Below are positions 27,648 through 36,602 of a DNA stretch of 64,000 nucleotides, piece by piece. Each line of letters opens with the position of its first letter. Position 1 is the first letter of the stretch. The stretch is from positions 248,001-312,000 of the forward strand of contig NZ_JAAKZG010000006.1 in assembly GCF_011045115.1 (NCBI RefSeq), given 5' to 3'. This DNA is from Mesorhizobium zhangyense (GTDB taxonomy: Bacteria > Pseudomonadota > Alphaproteobacteria > Rhizobiales > Rhizobiaceae). Both the position numbers and the translations under genes were made by a program. The notes beneath the pieces were generated by a model. The model had not been told where the DNA came from, made no database searches, and was given only the letters and a program-made list of their open reading frames with translations.

Positions 27648-28736
27648 TTACCCCGCGATCAGCTCGGTCCATTTCTGGTTAAGCCAGTCGGACTTGGTCG
27701 TGTAGAGGTCGTAGCGCGGGATGATCGGCTCGATTTCCGACGACACGGCGGCGAATTCCTCCGGCTTCAGGTCGAGCACTTCCTTCTTCAGCGTCGGCGC
27801 AGTGCCGACCTTGCGCGACATCAGGCCCTGGACCGAAGGCTGGCTCATATAGTCGATGAAGACATGGGCCTCGTCGGCCTTCTTGGAGGCGCGCGAGATG
27901 ACCCAGTTGCCGGAATCCTGAATGCCGCCTTCCTTCGGGAAGGTCGAGCGCACGGGCTGACCGTCGGCGGCAGCAAGGCCGGTGACGTCGTGGTAATACT
28001 GACCCATCGGGATTTCGCCCGACTTCAGCGCCTGCTCGAACTGCGCCTCGTCGCGATACCAGAGGCGGACATTCGGCTTGACTTCGGCAAGCTTTTCGAA
28101 AGCCTTCAGTTGGCCTTCTTCAGTGTCGAGCGCATTGGTGCCGCCCAGGAAGGTCTTGGCCGTCACTTCGAGCAGGAAGGAGTTGGAAACCAGGGCCAGA
28201 AGGCCGAGCTTGTCGGCATTGGCCGGGTCCCACAGGGCTTCCCAGGAAGTCGGCGCTTGCTTGTAGACATCGGTGTTGGTGACCAGCGTGATGTACCACG
28301 CCACCGCGCCGATGCCGGCGATGCGGCCGTCCGGATATTTGTTGACGAAGCGGTCGAGCAGGTCGCCGCCATGCTTGATCTTGGCGATATCGATCGGCGT
28401 CCACAGTTCGGTCGCCTGGCCCTTCAGTGTCGATACCTGAGACATCATCGAAACGTCGGCCGGGGCCTGGCCTGCCTTGGCTGCCTGTTCGAGCTGGACC
28501 AGCCAGGCTTCGCCCGTTGGCTCGGCGATGGATTCGACGGCAATGCCGGTCGCCTTGGTGAATTCCGGGAAGATGTGCTCGTCGAAGGACTTCTTGAAGT
28601 AGCCGCCATAGACGCCGACCTTCAATGATTTGTCCTGCGCGCGCAGCACGGCAGGCATGGCAAGCAACGCGGCACCCGCAACGCCCGCGCCCAACACGCT
28701 GCGGCGGCTGAGACTGGTTTTCAGAAATTCGGTCAT
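27648..28736 (-). CDS. ABC transporter extracellular binding protein, PotD-like, Tat-exported
   Basis: 362 aa. A twin-arginine signal is visible, SLSRRSVLGAGVAGAALLAM, cleaved near LRAQ. The mature part has LKVGVYGGYFKKSFDEHIFPEFTKATGI and PADVSMMSQVSTLKGQ, the family-1 spermidine/putrescine-binding type. Start ATG 28736 with AGGAGAAC upstream. Its gene precedes the ATPase and two PotBC-type permeases. The ligand is probably a polyamine or a related amine or amide. Confidence 0.9.
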   Translation of the reverse strand: MTEFLKTSLSRRSVLGAGVAGAALLAMPAVLRAQDKSLKVGVYGGYFKKSFDEHIFPEFTKATGIAVESIAEPTGEAWLVQLEQAAKAGQAPADVSMMSQVSTLKGQATELWTPIDIAKIKHGGDLLDRFVNKYPDGRIAGIGAVAWYITLVTNTDVYKQAPTSWEALWDPANADKLGLLALVSNSFLLEVTAKTFLGGTNALDTEEGQLKAFEKLAEVKPNVRLWYRDEAQFEQALKSGEIPMGQYYHDVTGLAAADGQPVRSTFPKEGGIQDSGNWVISRASKKADEAHVFIDYMSQPSVQGLMSRKVGTAPTLKKEVLDLKPEEFAAVSSEIEPIIPRYDLYTTKSDWLNQKWTELIAG

Positions 28737-28794
28737 TTTCGTTCTCCTGTTTTTTGCCGACGTTGCGGCTGTTCCCACGGTTGTTCAAGCGAAA

Positions 28795-29442
28795 TCAATG
28801 TGCAGCGGCGCGGCTCTCCAGCATTCTGGCATATTGGGTGAGCGGATAGCACAGCACGAAAAAGATCAGCGCGACCAGCCCATAGACGGTGAAGGGTTCG
28901 AACGTCGCATTGTTGATCGCATTCGAGGTTCTGAGAAGCTCTTCGAAGCCGATGATCGAGGTCAGCGCCGTGCTTTTGATGAGCTGGACGAGGAAACCGA
29001 CGATCGGCGCCCGCGTGATGGAAAACGCCTGCGGTAGGATGATGAGGCGCAGTTCCTGCACATAATGCAGCCCGAGGCTGGCGCCGGCGTCCCACTGGCC
29101 GCGCGGCAAGGCGTCGACGCCGCTTCTCCATATCTCGGCGAGATAAGCGCTGGCAAAGAAGGTCAGCGCAAGCACGGCCGCCGTCCACGGCTCGATGCGA
29201 AAGCCGAGCATCGGCAGGCCGAAAAACATCAGGAAAAGCTGCATCAGAAGCGGCGTTCCCTGGAACAGCGCGATGTAGCCGCTGGCAAAGCGACGAAGCC
29301 ATTTCGCCTTGGATATTCTGAGGAAGAGGATGACTATGCCGACCGCGCCGCCACCAACAAATGCTGCGATCGACAAAAGGATCGTCCAGCGCGTGGCAAA
29401 CAGCAGGTTTCGCAGAATATCCCAGAAGGTGAACTCGATCAT
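28795..29442 (-). CDS. Amino-acid ABC transporter permease (HisM/GlnP type)
   Basis: 215 aa with about five helices. GYIALFQGTPLLMQLFLMFFGLPMLG and AEIWRSGVDALPRGQWDAGASLGLHY are the polar amino-acid permease signature. It overlaps the second permease by four bases (29439-29442). No amino-acid-type ATPase gene follows; the next genes form the PotD-like importer. The polar amino-acid permeases may therefore use an ATPase encoded elsewhere. Confidence 0.92.
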   Translation of the reverse strand: MIEFTFWDILRNLLFATRWTILLSIAAFVGGGAVGIVILFLRISKAKWLRRFASGYIALFQGTPLLMQLFLMFFGLPMLGFRIEPWTAAVLALTFFASAYLAEIWRSGVDALPRGQWDAGASLGLHYVQELRLIILPQAFSITRAPIVGFLVQLIKSTALTSIIGFEELLRTSNAINNATFEPFTVYGLVALIFFVLCYPLTQYARMLESRAAAH

Positions 29443-30107
29443 GTCACACCTGCCGAGAGTGTGCGGCGTCCGACCGAAACCAGCATGCGCCGCAGCGCGA
29501 TCGAAAGGCCGAGATAGACCATCGTCACGACGAAATAGGTCTCAAAGGCGCGAAAGGTTCTGGCCTGCAGCATATCGGCTTCATAGGTGAGTTCACGGAC
29601 GGCGATCTGCGATACGACTGCGGATTCGAGCATCATGATCACGATCTGGCTCGTCAGCGCCGGGAAGATGACCTTCAGCGCCTGCGGCAGGACGATCTTG
29701 ACGAACACCTGGCGCGGCCGCAAGCCCAAAGACAGTGCCGCTTCCTTCTGCCCGGCCGGCACCGCATCAAGGCCGGCGCCGACGATCTCCGTCGTATAGG
29801 CCGCCATGTTGAGCGTCATCGCCAAAATCGCGGCGAGGATAGGGTCTAGCCTGATGCCGAGGCTGGGCAGGCCGAAGAAGATGAAGAAGAGCTGCACCAG
29901 AAACGGCGTGTTGCGGACCACCTCGACATAGGCGGTTATCGCCAGGCGGAGCCAGCGATAGCCGCTGCGCCGCCCGGCGGCGGCAAGGACGCTGATGAAC
30001 GTCCCGGCCAGCGTCGTCACCACGATCAGCATGACCGTTACGGCAGCACCCCGGGCGATTGCGCCCGAGGCCTCGTAAAGCCAGCCGAAATCGAGGCTGT
30101 AGCCCAC
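29439..30107 (-). CDS. Amino-acid ABC transporter permease (HisQ/GlnP type)
   Basis: 222 aa inner-membrane protein; VVRNTPFLVQLFFIFFGLPSLGI and EIVGAGLDAVPAGQKEAALSLGLRPRQ are the family marks. It starts three bases after the binding-protein stop and overlaps the downstream permease by four bases, so the three genes are coupled. Works as heterodimer with the 28795 gene product. Confidence 0.92.
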   Translation of the reverse strand: MGYSLDFGWLYEASGAIARGAAVTVMLIVVTTLAGTFISVLAAAGRRSGYRWLRLAITAYVEVVRNTPFLVQLFFIFFGLPSLGIRLDPILAAILAMTLNMAAYTTEIVGAGLDAVPAGQKEAALSLGLRPRQVFVKIVLPQALKVIFPALTSQIVIMMLESAVVSQIAVRELTYEADMLQARTFRAFETYFVVTMVYLGLSIALRRMLVSVGRRTLSAGVT

Positions 30108-30110
30108 AGA

Positions 30111-30914
30111 TCAATCCTTGAGGTTTTCAGGATTGAGCGGCGTCTTCAGCCATTCCTCCGATGCCTTGTTCAACTGTCCGTCTGCCAGCATCTTGGCGAC
30201 GGCGTCGTTGACCGCCTTCTTCAGTCCCTCTTCGTTCTTGTTCAATCCTATATGCGAGGGAGAGGTCAGCAACTGGAACTTCTGCTCCGGCTTGAGCGCC
30301 TCCTGGCGCGCCAGAACCTGCGCGCCGACATCGTTGCCGACGACCATCAGCTGGGTCTGGCCCGAGATGAAGGCCTGGATCACAGCGTTGTAATTGTCGA
30401 AGCGCTTGATGTCGGCTGTCGCCGGGGCCGCTTCCGTGAGTGACGTGTCTTCCAGCGTGCCGCGGTTCACGGCGATGCTCTTGTCGGCCAGCGCGGCCTT
30501 GTCCTTGACCTCAAGGGCGGCGGGTCCGATCACCGCGATGTAGTAAGGCGCGTAAGCGACGGCGAAGTCGATGACCTGCTCGCGCTCCTTGCTGTAGCCG
30601 ACGCTCATCAACAGGTCGACGCGATGATCGGTCAGGTAGGGAATGCGGTTCTGGCCGGTCACGGCGACCGTGTTGAGCTTTACCTTCAGCGAGTCGGCGA
30701 TGAACTGCGCGACTTCCATGTCGTAGCCCTTGAGGCTCATATCGGCGCTGGCCGAGGAGAAGGGCGGAAAGTCGGCGAAGACGCCGACATTGATGACGCC
30801 GGCCTTGGCGATGTCTTCAAGGGCGTCGGCATGGGCCGCCTGCGTGGCGATGGCGGCGCTGCCGAGCAGCAGCAAGGCGGCAAAGGACGATTTGAGATGC
30901 GAATGCATGGTCAT
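30111..30914 (-). CDS. Amino-acid ABC transporter periplasmic binding protein
   Basis: 267 aa. Sec signal peptide (HLKSSFAALLLLGSAAIAT to AHA). Mature part: AGVINVGVFADFPPFSSASADMSLKGYDMEVAQFIADSL, the family-3 entry motif, and LLMSVGYSKEREQVIDFAVAYAPYYIAV. The family binds polar amino acids and related compounds, including arginine-like guanidino compounds. It follows the ureohydrolase gene, separated by two hairpins, which suggests the imported ligand feeds that enzyme (inference). GAAGGGGAACC precedes the start. Confidence 0.9.
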   Translation of the reverse strand: MTMHSHLKSSFAALLLLGSAAIATQAAHADALEDIAKAGVINVGVFADFPPFSSASADMSLKGYDMEVAQFIADSLKVKLNTVAVTGQNRIPYLTDHRVDLLMSVGYSKEREQVIDFAVAYAPYYIAVIGPAALEVKDKAALADKSIAVNRGTLEDTSLTEAAPATADIKRFDNYNAVIQAFISGQTQLMVVGNDVGAQVLARQEALKPEQKFQLLTSPSHIGLNKNEEGLKKAVNDAVAKMLADGQLNKASEEWLKTPLNPENLKD

Positions 30915-30949
30915 TTTGGTTCCCCTTCTGGAAAATCATTATTGTCGGT

Positions 30950-30993
30950 GCGGCCCAGGCGGGCCGCCCTGCCATCGGTTCCAGGCCGATGGC
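30950..30993 (-). other. Two hairpins between ureohydrolase and transporter genes
   Basis: GCGGCCC/GGGCCGC (30950-30967) and GCCATCGG/CCGATGGC (30971-30993) form adjacent stem-loops between the two genes. There is no U-run, so partial termination or transcript stabilisation is more likely than full termination. Confidence 0.5.
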
Positions 30994-31003
30994 TAAAACT
31001 GGA

Positions 31004-32065
31004 TCAGGCCGTCCTGTCTTTGACGGCGGGACTGAACACCATCAGGCTCAGGATCTCGAACAGAACCTGCGCGCCGGCATGTGCGGTGTTGGTGGTCGAG
31101 TCATATTGCGGCGCGACCTCGACGACGTCACCGCCAACGAGATTAAGCCCCTTCAGCCCACGCAGGATTTCCAGCACCTCGCGCGTCGTCAGCCCACCGA
31201 CTTCCGGCGTGCCGGTGCCGGGCGCGAACGCCGGGTCGAGGCTGTCGATGTCGAAGGAAAGATAGGTCGGGCCATCGCCGACGATCTTGCGCGCCTTTTC
31301 GATGACGGCGGAAATGCCCATGCCCGTCACCTCCTCGGCGTGGATGACCGTCATGCCGGACTCGTAGGTGAACTCCCACAGATATTCGGCCGAGCCGCGA
31401 ATGCCGATCTGGATCGTGCGCGTCGGATCGAGCACGCCGTCCAGCACCGCATTGCGGAACGGGCCGCCGTGATGGAACTTGGTCAGATCGTAGGCGCCGC
31501 CGGTGTCGCAATGCGCGTCGATATGGATCATGCCGACCGGGCGCTTCTTGCCGACCGCCTTGAGGATCGGATGGCTGATCGAATGATCGCCGCCGACCGA
31601 CAGCGGCAGCACGCCGGCATCGACGATCTGGTTGATGCGCCGCTCGATGTCGTCATGGCTGAGTTCGAGACGGTAGCGGCTCTGGAACGGCACGTCGCCA
31701 ATGTCGGCGACGCGCAGATCCTGCACCGGGGCGCAGTCGAGCACGTGATTATACGGCCCGATGCGCTCGATGGTGCGCAGGGCGCGCGGACCGAAGCGGG
31801 AGCCTGGACGATTGGTGACGCCGAGATCCATCGGCACGCCGATCATCGCGACCTGGAGATCGCCGAAATCGGGATTGTCGTTGTCGACCTGCACATAAGG
31901 CGCGGTCAGGAAGGTCGGCACACCCGAATAGGGAGCCAGCCGCGTGCCGCTCTTGGAGAAAATCTTGTCGGCGACGCGCCGGAACTGGGGGTTGAACAGT
32001 TCGCCGCCATGGCTCTCACCATATTTGCGGCGCAACGCGTCGAGCTTGCCACGATCGAAACCCAT
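31004..32065 (-). CDS. Ureohydrolase (agmatinase/guanidinobutyrase family)
   Basis: 353 aa binuclear manganese enzyme releasing urea from a guanidino compound. Metal ligands: His161 in SVGGDHSIS, Asp183, His185 and Asp187 in HIDAHCDTGG, Asp272 and Asp274 in SFDIDSLDPAFAPGTGTPE. Length and the EVGGLTTREVLEILRGL segment fit the SpeB group, which includes agmatinase, guanidinobutyrase and guanidinopropionase; the substrate cannot be fixed from sequence. Start ATG 32065 (MGFDRGKLDALRRKYG). It is divergent from a LysR gene, next to an amino-acid importer, and urease in the same window would degrade the urea. Confidence 0.92.
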   Translation of the reverse strand: MGFDRGKLDALRRKYGESHGGELFNPQFRRVADKIFSKSGTRLAPYSGVPTFLTAPYVQVDNDNPDFGDLQVAMIGVPMDLGVTNRPGSRFGPRALRTIERIGPYNHVLDCAPVQDLRVADIGDVPFQSRYRLELSHDDIERRINQIVDAGVLPLSVGGDHSISHPILKAVGKKRPVGMIHIDAHCDTGGAYDLTKFHHGGPFRNAVLDGVLDPTRTIQIGIRGSAEYLWEFTYESGMTVIHAEEVTGMGISAVIEKARKIVGDGPTYLSFDIDSLDPAFAPGTGTPEVGGLTTREVLEILRGLKGLNLVGGDVVEVAPQYDSTTNTAHAGAQVLFEILSLMVFSPAVKDRTA

Positions 32066-32233
32066 GCCGGTAGTCTCCCTGATTAAGCCGTACTGGACGG
32101 TGGTCTGCCGGAGTCCCTCGCGGCGTTTTCGCCGTCTCGCTCCTGCGTGAAAGTGCAATCCCGCACCTTCTGTTCCGTCTGAATTCTTGGGCAGGCGCGT
32201 TGAAAAATCAATTGATATTGTTAAAGCTTCGAT

Positions 32234-32250
32234 TGTGAGATTTTCTCACA
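32234..32250. promoter_or_regulatory. Perfect inverted repeat, candidate LysR binding site
   Basis: TGTGAGATTTTCTCACA is a perfect 7-3-7 inverted repeat containing the LysR T-N11-A pattern. It is 25 bp upstream of the LysR start and 169 bp upstream of the divergent ureohydrolase start, the position expected for autorepression and activation by one regulator. Confidence 0.65.
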
Positions 32251-32274
32251 TGCGAGTGCTACCGGAAACCGCAA

Positions 32275-33243
32275 ATGAGCAAGCGCCTGCCGCCCCTGAA
32301 CCCACTGCGCGCCTTCGAGGCGACGGCGCGGCACGGCTCCCTGAGCAAGGCCGCCGGCGAGCTAAACGTCACCCACGGCGCCATCAGCCACCAGATCCGC
32401 GCGCTGGAGCTTTCGCTCAGGGTTAAGCTGTTCGAGCGCGCCGGCCAGCGGCTCAAGCTGACGCCGCAGGGTGCCGAGCTTCTGCCGGCGGTGTCGAGCG
32501 CCTTCGACGGCATCGCGGCGGCCACCGCACGCATGACGCGGCCGACGAGTTCCGGCACGCTGACCATAAGCTGCGTGCCGGCGCTGCTGTCGCTGTGGCT
32601 GATCCCGCGGCTCGGCAGCTTCATGGCGCGCTTTCCCGACATAAGGCTCAAGCTGATCGCCTCCAACGACCCGCAAGACATCCGCTCGCCCGATATCGAT
32701 ATCTGCGTGCACTATGGCGATGGCAACTGGGCCGATTGCTGGCTCAAGAAATGGCTCAACCTGGAACTCTTTCCGGTGGTGAGCCCGACGCTGATCAACA
32801 ACCGGCCGATCCGCACCATCCGCGACCTTGCCGACCACGTCATGCTGCATGGCGACGATGGCCGCGAATGGCACACATGGCTTGCCGCAGCCGAGGCGCT
32901 GGACCTGAACCGCGGGCGAGAACACCATTTCAGCGACGCGCGGCTCTCCACCGAGGCGGCTATCAGCGGCCATGGCGTGGCGCTGGGCGATTCCGTCACC
33001 GCCAGCGGCCTGCTCGCCAAGGGCCAGCTGGTGACGCCGTTCAACCTGTCGGTACCCGCCAGCTACGCCTTCTACGTCATATGCCGCAACGAGGTGCGCT
33101 CGGCCCCCGTGGCGCAGGTCTTCATCGACTGGCTCTACGGCGAAGGCGAGGAGGCGGCGGGACGCACGGAGGCCGCCGTCGCCGGCCAGATCAGCATCCG
33201 CAAGCGCCGCTCGCAGAAGGTAAATACCGCCGTGGAGCCGTAA
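32275..33243 (+). CDS. LysR family regulator, GcvA-like, probable regulator of the ureohydrolase block
   Basis: 322 aa. HTH at about residues 8-52, LRAFEATARHGSLSKAAGELNVTHGAISHQIRALELS, followed by the effector domain with FMARFPDIRLKLIASNDPQDIRSPDIDICVHYGDGNW. The C-terminus carries an extra basic tail (SIRKRRSQKV). Divergent from the ureohydrolase gene with a perfect inverted repeat between. The ligand is probably the substrate or product of that pathway. The start ATG has no strong ribosome site. Confidence 0.9.
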   Translation: MSKRLPPLNPLRAFEATARHGSLSKAAGELNVTHGAISHQIRALELSLRVKLFERAGQRLKLTPQGAELLPAVSSAFDGIAAATARMTRPTSSGTLTISCVPALLSLWLIPRLGSFMARFPDIRLKLIASNDPQDIRSPDIDICVHYGDGNWADCWLKKWLNLELFPVVSPTLINNRPIRTIRDLADHVMLHGDDGREWHTWLAAAEALDLNRGREHHFSDARLSTEAAISGHGVALGDSVTASGLLAKGQLVTPFNLSVPASYAFYVICRNEVRSAPVAQVFIDWLYGEGEEAAGRTEAAVAGQISIRKRRSQKVNTAVEP

Positions 33244-33366
33244 CCGATCTCTGTCGCCGGCTCATTTTTTGTCGGTCCAGAGCGGCAATCATGAAGCGTA
33301 ACGCCAAATTCAATGATATTAGCGCTGTCGGACAGTCCGAAGCGGCATGAAAAGGCTCCTGGGTGA

Positions 33367-34671
33367 ATGGCAAAAACCGATATTGCGCGGCGCGTCTACA
33401 ATCACGCATGGAAGCTCGATCCCATCGTGCGCAGCCTGCTCGATACCGATTTCTACAAGCTGCTGATGCTCCAGATGATCTGGGGCATGTATCCGAACGT
33501 CGACGTCACCTTCTCGCTGATCAACCGCACCACATCGGTCAAGCTCGGCGAGGAAATCGACGAGCAGGAGTTGCGCGACCAGCTCGACCATGCCCGCACG
33601 CTGCGCTTCAGCAAGAAGGAGATGATCTGGCTGGGCGGCAACACCTTCTATGGCCGCAAGCAGATTTTCGAGCCGGAGTTCCTGGCCTGGCTGGAAGATT
33701 TCCAGCTTCCCGAATATGAGCTGACCAAGCGCGATGGCCAGTACGAGCTCGAATTCCACGGGCCGTGGATGTACACGACGCTGTGGGAAATCCCGGCGCT
33801 CGCCATCATCAACGAGCTGCGCTCGCGTTCGGCGATGAAGCCATTCGCGCCGTTCGCACTCGATGTTCTCTATGCCCGCGCGAAGGCCAAGCTCTGGACC
33901 AAGACCGAGCGGCTGCGGCTTTTGCCGGACCTGAAGATTTCCGACTTCGGCACCCGTCGCCGCCACAGCTTCCTGTGGCAGCGCTGGTGTGTGGAAGCGC
34001 TGAAGGAAGGCATCGGCGAGGCCTTTACCGGCACGTCGAACGTGCTGCTGGCCATGGACAACGACCTCGAAGCGCTCGGTACCAACGCGCATGAACTGCC
34101 GATGGTGGCGGCGGCGCTGACCAACAGCGAGCAGGAGCTGCGCAAGTCGCCGTACAAGGTGCTGCAGGACTGGCAGCGTTATTACGGCGGCAACCTGCTG
34201 ATCGTGTTGCCCGACGCCTTCGGCACCACCGCCTTCCTGCGCGATGCGCCGGACTGGATCGCCGACTGGACCGGCTTCCGCCCCGACAGCGCGCCGCCGA
34301 TCGAGGCCGGCGAAAAGATCATGGCCTGGTGGCGCGAGAAGGGCGTCGACCCCAAGAAGAAGCTGCTGATCTTCTCCGACGGGCTGGAGGTCGAGACGAT
34401 CGAGGAGACTTACCGCCATTTCAAGGGCAAGGTGCGCATGTCCTTCGGCTGGGGCACCAACCTGACCAATGACTTCGAAGGCTGCGCACCAATGGAAACC
34501 CGCGGCCTCAACGCCATCTCGCTGGTCTGCAAGGTCACCAAGGTCAACGGCCGTGAGGCGGTGAAACTCTCCGACAATCCGGCCAAGGCGACCGGCGACA
34601 AACGCGAGATCGAACGGTACTTGCGGATCTTTGGCGAGAAGGACCGGGTGGAGCATCTGGTCAAGGTGTGA
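33367..34671 (+). CDS. pncB: Nicotinate phosphoribosyltransferase
   Basis: 434 aa. Converts nicotinate, PRPP and ATP into nicotinate mononucleotide in the Preiss-Handler NAD salvage route. Motifs: [43 protein letters not shown] with the phosphorylatable His region, and [20 protein letters not shown] followed by [11 protein letters not shown]. Length is normal. Nicotinamidase (54340) makes its substrate. ATG 33367 follows GAAAAGGCTCCTGGGTGA. Probably single-gene unit. Confidence 0.95.
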   Translation: MAKTDIARRVYNHAWKLDPIVRSLLDTDFYKLLMLQMIWGMYPNVDVTFSLINRTTSVKLGEEIDEQELRDQLDHARTLRFSKKEMIWLGGNTFYGRKQIFEPEFLAWLEDFQLPEYELTKRDGQYELEFHGPWMYTTLWEIPALAIINELRSRSAMKPFAPFALDVLYARAKAKLWTKTERLRLLPDLKISDFGTRRRHSFLWQRWCVEALKEGIGEAFTGTSNVLLAMDNDLEALGTNAHELPMVAAALTNSEQELRKSPYKVLQDWQRYYGGNLLIVLPDAFGTTAFLRDAPDWIADWTGFRPDSAPPIEAGEKIMAWWREKGVDPKKKLLIFSDGLEVETIEETYRHFKGKVRMSFGWGTNLTNDFEGCAPMETRGLNAISLVCKVTKVNGREAVKLSDNPAKATGDKREIERYLRIFGEKDRVEHLVKV

Positions 34672-34721
34672 GGGGAGAGGCTTCGCCGGGTGTGGATACT
34701 CATGCCCCGGGCTGAGATGAC

Positions 34722-36434
34722 GTGGATGGCCAGGAGCAGATCTTGATCCGACAACCCACTACATCACCACCCCCCTCTGTCCTGCCGGACATCTCCCCCG
34801 CAAGGGGGGAGATCAGACTTTCATCTACGGTTTCGCCAATCTCCAGCTTTGCGAGAGATGAGTCGGCGTTGAAGCTGCCAATCTCCCCCCTTGCGGGGGG
34901 TGAGAAGTGGTCCGCGCAGCGGACGAAAAGCCAACGATTTGCCTTTTCGAACGACGAACGCCCGAAGCATAAGCGAAGGGCCGGGTCCGGCAGGACAGAG
35001 GGGGGTGGTGACGCGGGGCGAAGGCCGACCTCCCTTTTACTCACCCTCATATTCCTCGCCTGCATAGCCACCTTTCTAAACACGTCCCCCGCTTTCGCTC
35101 ACGCTTCCGATCGCGGCTATGTCCTGCTCATGCCGACCGGCTATTACCTCACCGGAGGCGCCATAGCGGTTGCCGCAAGTTTTCTGGTGCTGGCCATTCT
35201 GCCGCCAGCCTTGCTGAAGCGCATCGCTGCCAAACGTCTTGCGCTTTTCGCGGTCAATAACGGCCTGCGGCTCCTCACCAGCCTCATCGCCTTTGCCATC
35301 TTCGCCACTCTGATCGCCGCAGGCTTTCTCGGCAGCCGCGATCCGCTTTCCAACCCTCTGCCGCTGACCATCTGGACGCTGCTGTGGGTCGGGCTGACGC
35401 TGGTGCAGGGCGTGTTCGGCAATCTCTGGGCATGGATCAATCCTTGGTACGGGCCATGGCGGGTAGCGACTGCCATCTTTCCGGCGCTGCGCGACAGACG
35501 ATTGCCCCAATGGGCCGGCTACTGGCCAGCACTCATACTGTTCTTCGCCTTCGCGTGGTTCGAGCTGATCGACCCCGCGCCCGACGATCCGGCGCGGCTT
35601 GCGTGGGCTGCCGGCATCTACTGGCTGATGAGCTTCTTGGCTGTGATCGCCTTCGGCTATGAAGACTGGAGCCGGCGCGGCGAATTCCTGTCCGTGTTCT
35701 TTCGGATGGTGTCGCGGTTTGGGATGGTGGAGGCTGCACGTCCAGAAAACCGGACATCACTCTGCCTGCCCGGCGCGAAGCTTTGGGCCGCAAATCCTTT
35801 GCCGGCTAGCGGCATGTTCTTTCTCTTGCTGTCACTTAGCTCCGTGTCCTTCGACGGCCTGTCGAAAACCTTCTTCTGGCTCGGCCTCAACGGCATCAAT
35901 CCGCTGGAATTTCCAGGCCGCTCGGCCGTCATGACAACGAACACGATAGGGCTGGTGCTGATATTCGCAGCCCTTTCAGCCGTCTATCTGCTGGCCGTGC
36001 TCCTCGGCGAGCGTCTCGCCGGCAGCCGCCTGCCCTTCGCCAGATCCGCCGGGCTTCTGGTCTGGTCGATCGTGCCGATCGCGCTCGCCTATCATTTCTC
36101 GCATTACCTCACCGCCTTCCTCGTCAACGGCCAGTATGCGCTGGTGGCAATCTCCGACCCGTTCTCCAGCGGCTGGGACGTGTTCGGCACCGCTGGCTTT
36201 CAGGTCGGCGCCGGCATCGTCGCCGGTTATCAGTCGGCCTGGGCGCTTTGGAACGCACAGGCTGCGGCAATCATCGGCGGGCATGTGCTGGCAGTGCTCA
36301 TAGCGCATGGGCTGGCCTACCGGCTCCATCCGACAGCAAGACAGGCTGCGCTCAGCCAGTTGCCGCTCACGATCCTGATGATCGGCTACACCGTTTTCGG
36401 CCTGTGGCTGCTGTCGACGCCGACCGCCGGCTGA
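34722..36434 (+). CDS. Polytopic membrane protein with palindrome-derived 5' region
   Basis: The frame is open from a GTG at 34722 (570 codons). Residues from about 103 on are a real membrane protein: a signal-like helix SLLLTLIFLACIATFLNTSP then AFAHASDRGYVLLMPTGYYLTGG, and about ten further helices with FGNLWAWINPWYGPW and AYHFSHYLTAFLVNGQYALV. I recall such proteins labelled fenitrothion-hydrolase-like, but no catalytic motif is obvious, so function is unknown. The first 100 residues are read from a palindromic repeat (34764-35011) and contain [16 protein letters not shown]. No start codon with a good ribosome site is seen between the repeat and the signal helix, so the real start is uncertain; the repeat may have displaced it. 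Confidence 0.7.
   Translation: MDGQEQILIRQPTTSPPPSVLPDISPARGEIRLSSTVSPISSFARDESALKLPISPLAGGEKWSAQRTKSQRFAFSNDERPKHKRRAGSGRTEGGGDAGRRPTSLLLTLIFLACIATFLNTSPAFAHASDRGYVLLMPTGYYLTGGAIAVAASFLVLAILPPALLKRIAAKRLALFAVNNGLRLLTSLIAFAIFATLIAAGFLGSRDPLSNPLPLTIWTLLWVGLTLVQGVFGNLWAWINPWYGPWRVATAIFPALRDRRLPQWAGYWPALILFFAFAWFELIDPAPDDPARLAWAAGIYWLMSFLAVIAFGYEDWSRRGEFLSVFFRMVSRFGMVEAARPENRTSLCLPGAKLWAANPLPASGMFFLLLSLSSVSFDGLSKTFFWLGLNGINPLEFPGRSAVMTTNTIGLVLIFAALSAVYLLAVLLGERLAGSRLPFARSAGLLVWSIVPIALAYHFSHYLTAFLVNGQYALVAISDPFSSGWDVFGTAGFQVGAGIVAGYQSAWALWNAQAAAIIGGHVLAVLIAHGLAYRLHPTARQAALSQLPLTILMIGYTVFGLWLLSTPTAG
34764..35011. repeat. Large palindrome overlapping the 5' end of a reading frame
   Basis: TCACCACCCCCCTCTGTCCT (34764-34783) is mirrored by AGGACAGAGGGGGGTGGTGA (34992-35011); inner arms CTCCCCCGCAAGGGGGGAGAT and CAATCTCCCCCCTTGCGGGG pair as well. 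At about 248 bp it is longer than the sister copies because roughly 85 bp lie between the right inner and outer arms. Confidence 0.85.
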
Positions 36435-36533
36435 CGCTGTTTTCGGACTGAAACACGGCGCGTGCTTCCCCTTGGGGAGCAGCTATTGCCATGCCGGAAC
36501 TTTGGTGATTTAGTTTGTACACATGCAATTTTC

Positions 36534-36555
36534 CGCCTCGAAAATGGGCGAGGCG
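36534..36555 (+). other. Hairpin upstream of the ABC importer operon
   Basis: CGCCTCG (36534-36540) pairs with CGAGGCG (36549-36555), followed by TTTGATGTTG. It could be a weak terminator of the preceding membrane-protein gene or lie in the leader of the importer operon. Confidence 0.35.
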
Positions 36556-36602
36556 TTTGATGTTGATCAGCGGTTATAAGTCATAAGACAAGGGGAACCG
36601 AC

